DNA of 64,000 bases from Betaproteobacteria bacterium (lineage in GTDB: Bacteria; Pseudomonadota; Gammaproteobacteria; Burkholderiales; Rhodocyclaceae): assembly GCA_020621865.1 (NCBI GenBank), contig JAHRYW010000009.1:105772-169771 (forward strand), written 5' to 3'. Position 1 is the first letter of the stretch, and each line of letters begins with the position of its first letter. Position numbers and translations under genes: made by a program. Shown here one piece after another: positions 58,533 through 64,000 of this stretch. The notes beneath the pieces are model-generated. The model made no database searches, had not been told where the DNA came from, and saw nothing but the letters and a program-made list of their open reading frames with translations.

Positions 58533-59336
58533 TCAGCGGGCCGGTTTTTCCGCCAGCAGCGTGGCGAGTTCGCCGGCGCTGAAGCCGGCTGCGAGGCGGG
58601 CGGCTTCGTTCATCGGCGCTTGCGGCCACGGCGCGCGGAATTCACTGAGCAGGCGGCGGTAGGTCGCTTCGGGGTCGAGGCTTCGTGCGCTGCACAGATA
58701 GCGGAACCAGTGGTCGCCGAGGCCAACGTGGCCGATCTCGTCGCGCAGGATGATGTCCAGGGCGCGGGCGCTTTCGTGATCGCCGGCCGCTGCCAGTTTT
58801 TTCTGGATAGGCGGTGTGGCATCGAGGCCGCGGGCTTCAAGCAGGCGTGGGACCAGGGCCATGCGAACGAGTACGTCGTGTTCGGTCTTCTCGGCCATGT
58901 CCCACAGGCTGGCGTGCGCCGGGAAGTCGCCGTAATCGTGGCCCAGGGCCTGCAGGCGCTGACGCAGTAGTTGGAAGTGCTCGGCTTCCTCAACGGCGAC
59001 GGCTATCCAGTCGGCGTAATACTGCCTAGGCAGGCCGCGGAATCGCGCCGCGTGGTCGAGCGCCAGGTTGATGGCGGTAAATTCGATGTGCACGATGGCG
59101 TGCAGCAGCCGGGCGCGGCCTTCCGGGGTTTGCGGATTGCGCTGCAAGACCTGCTTGTGCGGGACCAGCTCGGGCTTGGCCGGCCGGCCGCAGGTCAGGG
59201 TGAGCGGCGTCGTATCCTGCCAATCGAGCTTGCCGGCCTGCCAGTCGGCGGCCAATGCTACGGTCAGGCCGATTTTTTGGTCAATTTCGGAAATTGCCAG
59301 CGCCTCGGCCAGGCGCGGAAACAGCGATGCGGTCAT
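58533..59336 (-). CDS. DUF455 ferritin-like protein
   Basis: 267 residues. The di-iron-type helices carry HIEFTAINLALDHAARF, AVAVEEAEHFQLLRQRL, EKTEHDVLVRMALVPRLLEARGLD and LRDEIGHVGLGDHWF, with Glu and ExxH ligands in the right order. The DUF455 family is related to MiaE-like hydroxylases, but its reaction is not established. It overlaps the aldo-keto reductase gene by four bases. Repeat copy 10 lies near its N-terminus. Confidence 0.85.
   Translation of the reverse strand: MTASLFPRLAEALAISEIDQKIGLTVALAADWQAGKLDWQDTTPLTLTCGRPAKPELVPHKQVLQRNPQTPEGRARLLHAIVHIEFTAINLALDHAARFRGLPRQYYADWIAVAVEEAEHFQLLRQRLQALGHDYGDFPAHASLWDMAEKTEHDVLVRMALVPRLLEARGLDATPPIQKKLAAAGDHESARALDIILRDEIGHVGLGDHWFRYLCSARSLDPEATYRRLLSEFRAPWPQAPMNEAARLAAGFSAGELATLLAEKPAR
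59253..59295 (+). repeat. Dispersed repeat copy 10, inside the DUF455 gene
   Basis: CAATGCTACGGTCAGGCC, GATTTTTTGGTCAATTTCGG. It is antisense to the gene, whose codons read ISEIDQKIGLTVALA. Confidence 0.75.
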
Positions 59337-60379
59337 GGGGCGGGGTTGGTGTAGCGCAGGTGGATGGCGTCGATTTCACGGAGCAGCTCCGGCGGCATCG
59401 GCGTCTGGATGGCTGGTAGCGCTTCCTGCAATTGCGCCAGCGACGAGGCGCCGATGATGGTGCTGGCGACAAACCAGCGTGAGCGAACGAAACCGAGCGC
59501 CAGTTGCAGCGGCGTCAGGCCATGCTTGGTGGCGAGTTCGGCGTAGGCATGAGTGGCCGGCAAGACGTTCGGCTTGGTGTAGCGCTGGCCGAAATTCGGC
59601 CACTGGTTCAAGCGTCCAGCAGCCTTCGGATCGCTCAGGTATTTGCCGGTCAGGTGGCCGAAGGCGAGTGGCGAGTAGGCCAGCAGGCCGACCTCTTCGC
59701 GATGACAGACTTCGCTCAGGCCGGTTTCGAAAGTGCGATTGAGCAGGCTGTAGGCATTCTGTGTCGAAACGATGCGCGGCAAGCCGAGTTCTTCGGCCAG
59801 CCGGGTAAATTGCATGATGCCCCAGGGGTGTTCGTTGGAGACGCCGATGTGGCGGACCTTGCCTTCGCGGACCAGTTCGCCCAGCGCTTCCAGTTGTTCG
59901 CGGATGGGCGTACATGCCCGGTCGTTGGCTGGATCGAACTGCCATTGCCCGAACATCGGCTGGTTGCGTTCCGGCCAGTGCAGTTGGTAGAGGTCCACAT
60001 AGTCCGTCTGCAGGCGCTGCAACGAGCCTTCGATGGCGGCACGAATGTTGGCGCGATCCATCGCCGGTGGGCCGTTGCGAATCCAGTTCAGGTTGCGGCT
60101 GGGGCCGGCGACCTTGGTGGCAATCAGGATCTTGTCGCGCGGCTGTCGTTTGAGCCAGCGCCCGACAATGCTTTCCGATGCCCCCCATGTCTCGCGACGG
60201 GGCGGGACGGCATACATCTCGGCGGTGTCGAAGAAATTGATGCCATGCGCCAAGGCCAGATCGAGCTGGGCGTAGGCATCCGCTTCGGCGGTCTGTTCGC
60301 CGAAAGTCATCGTACCGAGGCAGACCTCGGGTACCTCAAAGTTGCTGCGGCCGAGCGGACGAATCTTGAGCGCGGGCAT
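59333..60379 (-). CDS. NADP(H)-dependent aldo-keto reductase, Tas-like
   Basis: 348 residues. The AKR tetrad is visible: Asp in NFFDTAEMY with the Tyr, Lys in ILIATKVAG and His in YQLHWPERNQP. GVSNEHPWG and VLPATHAYAELATKHGLTPLQLALGF are typical of Tas/YghZ-like enzymes. It should reduce aldehydes; the physiological substrate is unknown. The ribosome-binding site is GGAGCCTGACC. Confidence 0.93.
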   Translation of the reverse strand: MPALKIRPLGRSNFEVPEVCLGTMTFGEQTAEADAYAQLDLALAHGINFFDTAEMYAVPPRRETWGASESIVGRWLKRQPRDKILIATKVAGPSRNLNWIRNGPPAMDRANIRAAIEGSLQRLQTDYVDLYQLHWPERNQPMFGQWQFDPANDRACTPIREQLEALGELVREGKVRHIGVSNEHPWGIMQFTRLAEELGLPRIVSTQNAYSLLNRTFETGLSEVCHREEVGLLAYSPLAFGHLTGKYLSDPKAAGRLNQWPNFGQRYTKPNVLPATHAYAELATKHGLTPLQLALGFVRSRWFVASTIIGASSLAQLQEALPAIQTPMPPELLREIDAIHLRYTNPAP

Positions 60380-60406
60380 GGTCAGGCTCCGGTGAGTGAG
60401 GTGAAA

Positions 60407-60739
60407 TCAGGGGCGAGCGCAGAGTACGCCGTAGATCAGCACGTGGCGTTCGCGAAATTGGTCATAACCGGCGGGAACGATGGCCAACCGGTGTTCCTCG
60501 GGCGGCGGACAGTGCTTTTCAACCCAGGCAAGCGCTGCGGCGCGGGCTTCGTCAAAACTGTCGAACAGTCCCCGGAGCTCCGCTGAGCGGACCGGAAGAA
60601 AATTGCCCGAGTTCCTGTCCAGCAGCCGATCAGTGTCGAGCATCTGTACCGCATAGCCGGCCGGGGGGCGCGGCAAGGGCAGGGCAGCGATATCGAAGCA
60701 ATCGCCAAAAGAATCGTCTGCAAGAAGTGACTTGTCCAT
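60407..60739 (-). CDS. Small conserved-looking protein of unknown function
   Basis: 110 residues, soluble, acidic at the start (MDKSLLADDSFGDCFDIAAL), with FDSFDEARAAALAWVEKHCP and FRERHVLIYGVLCARP. It precedes the aldo-keto reductase gene by 27 bases and may share its transcript. I recognise no domain. Confidence 0.6.
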   Translation of the reverse strand: MDKSLLADDSFGDCFDIAALPLPRPPAGYAVQMLDTDRLLDRNSGNFLPVRSAELRGLFDSFDEARAAALAWVEKHCPPPEEHRLAIVPAGYDQFRERHVLIYGVLCARP

Positions 60740-60846
60740 GTCGGTATTTTAGCGGCAAGAACGGCGTTCAACGCCGAACGCGCAGTGAGCGTCTCGGCGT
60801 GGCGTGTTAGAATTACAGGCTGTAACAATAACTTCATGGAATTGTC

Positions 60847-61485
60847 ATGTTCGGTCGTTTGATGCCCAAAGAGGGCAAGTATTTCGATCTCTTCAACACC
60901 CACGCGGAGTTGATCGCCCAAGGCGGAAAGGCGCTGACCAATCTGATCACTGCGCTGGTCGAACAACCCGAACAGGCCGAGCGCTATGCCGAGGAAATAG
61001 ACACCCTCGAGCGCAAGGCCGATGCGATTACCCACGATACGCTTTCCCAGTTGCACACCTCCTTCATCACCCCGTTCGATCGCGATGAAATCCATCAGCT
61101 GATCAACGGCATGGATGACATCCTCGACATCATGCAGGACGTCGCCGAGTCGATGTCGCTCTACGACATCCACCGTGTCCCCCAGGATGCCAAGGCGATG
61201 GCGGTCATTACCGAAAACTGCTGCCTCTGCATTCAGTCGGTGGTCAAACTGCTGCACAGCATGGACAACGCCCCGGCAATCCTCAAGCTGTGCCATGAAA
61301 TCGATGAACTGGAGTCGGAGGCCGATCGCTCCCTACGTGCTTCGATGTCCAAGATCTTCCGCGAAGAGCCGGATGCCCGGGAAGTTATCAAGCTCAAGGA
61401 AATGTACGAATTGCTGGAATCGGTGACCGACCGCTGCAAGGACGTGGCCGGTACGATCGAAGCCATCGTTCTCGAAAACTCCTGA
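60847..61485 (+). CDS. DUF47 (PhoU-like) phosphate-transport accessory protein
   Basis: 212 residues, all helical. PKEGKYFDLFNTHAELIAQGGKAL, ALVEQPEQAERYAEEIDTLERKADAITHDTL, LHTSFITPFDRDEIHQLINGMDDILD and MYELLESVTDRCKDVAGTIEAIVLEN are typical. DUF47 proteins pair with Pit transporters, as here (13-base gap), and are thought to modulate them. Confidence 0.94.
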   Translation: MFGRLMPKEGKYFDLFNTHAELIAQGGKALTNLITALVEQPEQAERYAEEIDTLERKADAITHDTLSQLHTSFITPFDRDEIHQLINGMDDILDIMQDVAESMSLYDIHRVPQDAKAMAVITENCCLCIQSVVKLLHSMDNAPAILKLCHEIDELESEADRSLRASMSKIFREEPDAREVIKLKEMYELLESVTDRCKDVAGTIEAIVLENS

Positions 61486-61498
61486 GCCGGAAGCGGGT

Positions 61499-62506
61499 AT
61501 GGATACCCTTCACATCAGTCTCTGGGTCGTCGTGACCCTGGTTGGCGTGGCGCTGCTGTTCGATTTCATGAACGGCTTTCACGATGCAGCCAATTCGATT
61601 GCCACCATCGTCTCGACCCGCGTTCTCAAGCCGCACCAGGCAGTGATCTGGGCGTCGGCTTTCAATTTTCTGGCTTATTTCCTGTTTCAGTTGAAGGTGG
61701 CCTCGACCATCGGCAAAGGCACCATTGACCCGTCAATCGTCGATCACTACGTGGTCTTCGGCGCCTTGATCGGGGCGATCATCTGGAACATCGTTACTTG
61801 GTACTACGGCATTCCTTCATCGTCGTCGCATGCCTTGGTTGGCGGCCTGGTCGGGGCGGCCATCGCCAAGGCCGGGATCGATGGCCTGATCACGGCCGGG
61901 GTGCTGAAGATCGTTGCTTTCATTTTTGTCGCGCCGGTACTCGGTTTTCTGATTGGCGGGACTTTGATGGTGATCGTCTCATGGCTGTGCCGAAGCATGG
62001 CACCGCGTAAGGTGGACAAACACTTCCGACGTTTTCAGTTGCTCTCGGCTGCGGCCTACAGCTTGGGTCACGGCGGCAATGACGCCCAAAAAACGGTTGG
62101 CATAATCTGGATGCTGTTGATTGCAGCCGGGGTTTCCAAGTCCACAGATGCGATCCCTGGTTGGGTCGTGTTGTCCTGTTACACCGCTATGGGGCTCGGG
62201 ACGATGTTCGGTGGCTGGCGCATCGTCAAGACGATGGGCAATCGTATTACCAAGCTCAATCAGGCACGAGGTTTCTGTGCCAACAGCGGCGGCGCCATCA
62301 CCTTGTTCCTGGCAACCGCTTTCGGTATTCCTGTTTCCACCACGCATACCATTACCGGGGCTATCGCCGGTGTCGGTTCGACGCGCGGCGCGCGCCGGGT
62401 GCGCTGGGGGGTGGCCGGAGGGATCGTCTGGGCCTGGATTCTGACGATCCCGTGTAGTGCCGCCATGGCTGCAGCGGCTTGGTATCTCGGGACGCTGATC
62501 CTCTGA
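61499..62506 (+). CDS. pit: Low-affinity inorganic phosphate transporter Pit
   Basis: 335 residues with about ten membrane helices. The duplicated signature is present as FMNGFHDAANSIATIVSTRVL in the first half and YSLGHGGNDAQKTVGIIWML in the second, with YGIPSSSSHALVGGLVGAAI and FGIPVSTTHTITGAI. It imports phosphate, probably as a metal-phosphate complex with H+. Confidence 0.95.
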   Translation: MDTLHISLWVVVTLVGVALLFDFMNGFHDAANSIATIVSTRVLKPHQAVIWASAFNFLAYFLFQLKVASTIGKGTIDPSIVDHYVVFGALIGAIIWNIVTWYYGIPSSSSHALVGGLVGAAIAKAGIDGLITAGVLKIVAFIFVAPVLGFLIGGTLMVIVSWLCRSMAPRKVDKHFRRFQLLSAAAYSLGHGGNDAQKTVGIIWMLLIAAGVSKSTDAIPGWVVLSCYTAMGLGTMFGGWRIVKTMGNRITKLNQARGFCANSGGAITLFLATAFGIPVSTTHTITGAIAGVGSTRGARRVRWGVAGGIVWAWILTIPCSAAMAAAAWYLGTLIL

Positions 62507-62652
62507 TTAGCAAGCTTATTGTCTTTGTAATCCTGCTGGCGGCGCTGGCGGAACTCGTCTGGCGCTTTCCGTTTCTCTGGGAGCTTGCGGTGGCAGGCGT
62601 AATCGGCGGTGTCTACTGGATATTCTTCCGGACCCCATCTGCCCCCAACTAG
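62479..62652 (+). CDS. Possible small membrane protein after pit
   Basis: A frame of 57 codons from TTG 62479 (overlapping the pit end), or 49 from ATT 62506. It encodes two membrane segments (KLIVFVILLAALAELVW and LWELAVAGVIGGVYWIFF). The amino-acid pattern is convincing for a membrane peptide, but no standard ATG or clear ribosome-binding site is present. It converges with the YdcH gene, overlapping by four bases. Confidence 0.4.
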   Translation: MVSRDADPLISKLIVFVILLAALAELVWRFPFLWELAVAGVIGGVYWIFFRTPSAPN

Positions 62653-62870
62653 GCAGGAATATCTGGAACCAGCATTGCTTCCAGTTGCAGGATACGATCC
62701 TTCAGCAGCAGTTTTCTTTTTTTCAATCGCCGAATCAACAGATCGTCTGGTGGCGGATTGTCGATCAGGTGGTTGATGACCAAATCCAGGTCGCGATGTT
62801 CCACCCGAAGCTCGTGTAGTTGAGACTGGATACTGCTGATCTCTGCCTCGTTGGGCGGATGGATGGACAT
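62649..62870 (-). CDS. YdcH-family (DUF465) small protein
   Basis: 73 residues: a helical hairpin with the DUF465 pattern (LHELRVEHRDLDLVINHLIDNPPPDDLLIRRLKKRKLLLKDRILQLE). The function is unknown; relatives are small coiled coils. Confidence 0.88.
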   Translation of the reverse strand: MSIHPPNEAEISSIQSQLHELRVEHRDLDLVINHLIDNPPPDDLLIRRLKKRKLLLKDRILQLEAMLVPDIPA

Positions 62871-62936
62871 TACCGGCTCCTGATGCCTTCAGTTGTTTTG
62901 CTAGAATACCTCGAAGCGGTCATCGGAGGTCCGGAA

Positions 62937-63245
62937 ATGCAGCATCACGTTATTGTCACATTCGGCAGAGACAAAGAATTCGAATTCAAGATGGCGGGTG
63001 GCGCCTCTGTTGAAGATGCGCGCAAATGGTTTGATCATGAATTCACTGTTCTCGGGTGCAGTGTGCTGACCCCGACCGGCAAAATACTGGCAGTCGACCG
63101 CATTCTCAGCGTTGCCAAGTATGCCGGGGATACCCGTTTCCGCGAACAGCATACTTGGGCCGAACAGTTCGCCAAGTACACCATCGCCCTGCTTGGGCGA
63201 GAACTTATCCGGGTAGATGTCGAGCATTACCGAATCGGCTATTGA
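62937..63245 (+). CDS. Small soluble protein of unknown function
   Basis: 102 residues from ATG 62937, seven bases after GGAGGT. HHVIVTFGRDKEFEFKMAGGASVEDARKWFDHEF suggests an alpha/beta fold; HTWAEQFAKYTIALLGRELIRVDVEHYRIGY is the C-terminus. Its stop overlaps the greB ATG, so it is translationally coupled to greB. I recognise no family. Confidence 0.75.
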   Translation: MQHHVIVTFGRDKEFEFKMAGGASVEDARKWFDHEFTVLGCSVLTPTGKILAVDRILSVAKYAGDTRFREQHTWAEQFAKYTIALLGRELIRVDVEHYRIGY

Positions 63246-63808
63246 TGAACAAGGCGTTCGTTAAAGAAAGCGACGGCGACGATGAGGAAGAACTCCAGCC
63301 TGCGCTGAAGCTTCCAGCAGGGACGCGTAATTACATTACGCCGGGTGGTCATGCCCGCCTGAAAAACGAGCTAGAGCATCTGGTCAAGCGCGAAAGGCCA
63401 CACGTCGTTGAGATTGTTGCCTGGGCGGCCTCGAATGGAGACCGTTCCGAAAATGGCGACTATATATATGGCAAGCGTCGCCTGCGGGAAATTGATCGTC
63501 GCATCCGCTTTCTTGGCAAGCGTCTGGACATTGCTGAAATTGTCGATCCTCTGCGTCAGGGTGACAACGATCAGATTTTCTTTGGGGCGCGGGTCACAGT
63601 TGCCGATGCCGACGGTGTTGAAAACACCTATACGATAGTCGGGGTTGATGAGGCTGACGTCTCAAAAGGCAGAATCAGCTGGATATCGCCCTTGGCTCGG
63701 GCGCTGATCAAGGCGCGTGAAGGCGATTCGATTCGCTTTCAAAGCCCGGTTGGGATTCGGGAAATTGATATTCTTGAAGTGCGCTACGAAACGATTTTTC
63801 TCGATTGA
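63245..63808 (+). CDS. greB: Transcription elongation factor GreB
   Basis: 187 residues. The N-terminal coiled coil carries YITPGGHARLKNELEHLVKRERP, and its tip holds the two acidic residues in GDRSENGDYIYGKRRLREIDRRIRFL, the GreB pattern. The FKBP-like C-terminal domain (VGVDEADVSKGRISWISPLARALIKAREGD) follows. It rescues backtracked RNA polymerase by stimulating transcript cleavage. Confidence 0.95.
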   Translation: MNKAFVKESDGDDEEELQPALKLPAGTRNYITPGGHARLKNELEHLVKRERPHVVEIVAWAASNGDRSENGDYIYGKRRLREIDRRIRFLGKRLDIAEIVDPLRQGDNDQIFFGARVTVADADGVENTYTIVGVDEADVSKGRISWISPLARALIKAREGDSIRFQSPVGIREIDILEVRYETIFLD

Positions 63809-63842
63809 TTTCGGAAGAATTAGAAATAGTTTCGGTTGGGTG

Positions 63843-63870
63843 TTGACGGTCTGCTGGGTATCTATATAAT
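63843..63870 (+). promoter_or_regulatory. Sigma-70 promoter downstream of greB
   Basis: TTGACG, 16 bases, TATAAT. No coding frame follows in the window, so it probably drives a stable RNA. Confidence 0.7.
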
Positions 63871-63958
63871 GCGCCCCTCTCCTGCGGTGCCGGGCGTTTC
63901 GGCGAAGTGGGGGAGTCAGGTGAAGCGAAAAGATTTTAAAAAATGTTTTCGAAATTGC

Positions 63959-63987
63959 TTGACGGGGAGTTGGGAGTTCTTCATAAT
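63959..63987 (+). promoter_or_regulatory. Second strong sigma-70 promoter, rRNA-type
   Basis: TTGACG, 17 bases, CATAAT, then CTCGCCTCTC. An A/T-rich stretch like an UP element lies just upstream (63930-63955). Two tandem promoters without a gene suggest that an rRNA operon starts beyond the window. Confidence 0.6.
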
Positions 63988-64000
63988 CTCGCCTCTCTGC

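Noticed and set aside
60820..60837. Possible Pho box (CTGTAACAATAACTTCAT) before the DUF47-pit operon
   Set aside because: Only a loose match to the Pho consensus, and Pit systems are often not PhoB-controlled. The evidence is too weak to list.
1..64000. CRISPR arrays, tRNA genes and complete insertion sequences
   Set aside because: No regularly spaced direct repeats, cloverleaf-like sequences with CCA context or transposase with inverted ends were recognised by eye. A tRNA or CRISPR search program would be needed to be certain.

Overview
The window is GC-rich, densely coding Gram-negative DNA. It carries PQQ alcohol dehydrogenases, three TonB-dependent receptors, an Ftr-type iron permease, FNR/HemN and bacterioferritins. 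This gene mix suggests a betaproteobacterium, most plausibly a Rhodocyclales member (Dechloromonas/Azonexus-like). That placement is an inference; no rRNA gene lies inside the window, but the last 160 bases look like rRNA-type promoters.

Region 1 (1-24.4 kb) is a quinoprotein (PQQ) oxidation island. It holds a partial sensor kinase, a TonB-dependent receptor, a PQQ alcohol dehydrogenase of calcium type with a pentapeptide-repeat protein and a PedF-type cytochrome c, and a convergent second dehydrogenase with the extra Asp diagnostic of lanthanide enzymes. Next come the SoxYZ-like/metallohydrolase relay pair, a TonB protein and a sensor kinase/LuxR-type regulator pair. The cofactor genes follow: a proline-iminopeptidase-like hydrolase with pqqE, and then pqqB-pqqC-pqqA-pqqD with a receptor closely resembling the PQQ receptor PqqU (YncD). 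Near-perfect sigma-54 promoter sequences precede the lanthanide-type dehydrogenase, the relay operon and pqqA. Between the two pqq blocks lie serC, a short dihydroorotate-dehydrogenase-like gene and an unknown gene pair, one member resembling the N-terminal part of an ISL3 transposase.

Region 2 (24.4-33.6 kb) is a redox, heme and copper group: DUF302, fnr and hemN sharing a candidate FNR box, a TauE/SafE-like membrane protein, UspA, a copper P-type ATPase, a PAS-GGDEF-EAL protein, a CopZ-like chaperone and selD.

Region 3 (33.6-53.4 kb) is an iron region. It has a catecholate-type siderophore receptor, an iron-binding periplasmic protein, a DUF1513 protein, bfd, two complementary bacterioferritin subunits, and a long leftward operon hemP-tonB-exbB-exbD-ftrA-porin-ftrB-ftrC-ftrD. 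Also here are a c-heme sensor kinase and a small unknown cluster ending in a DUF2325 protein. Palindromic Fur-like boxes sit ahead of these units. A GCCAGCC tandem motif recurs in several of their leaders.

Region 4 (53.4-64 kb) is mostly housekeeping: deaD, a large hybrid histidine kinase, a DUF455 ferritin-like protein, an aldo-keto reductase, phosphate transport (DUF47 plus Pit), YdcH, greB and the terminal promoters.

A family of about 40-bp dispersed repeats (core ATGCTACGGTCGGC, then A/T-rich blocks around GGSCAAAA) occurs at least ten times. Copies lie between genes and inside reading frames. Two copies form the signal peptides of unrelated exported proteins, and one forms a transcription terminator.
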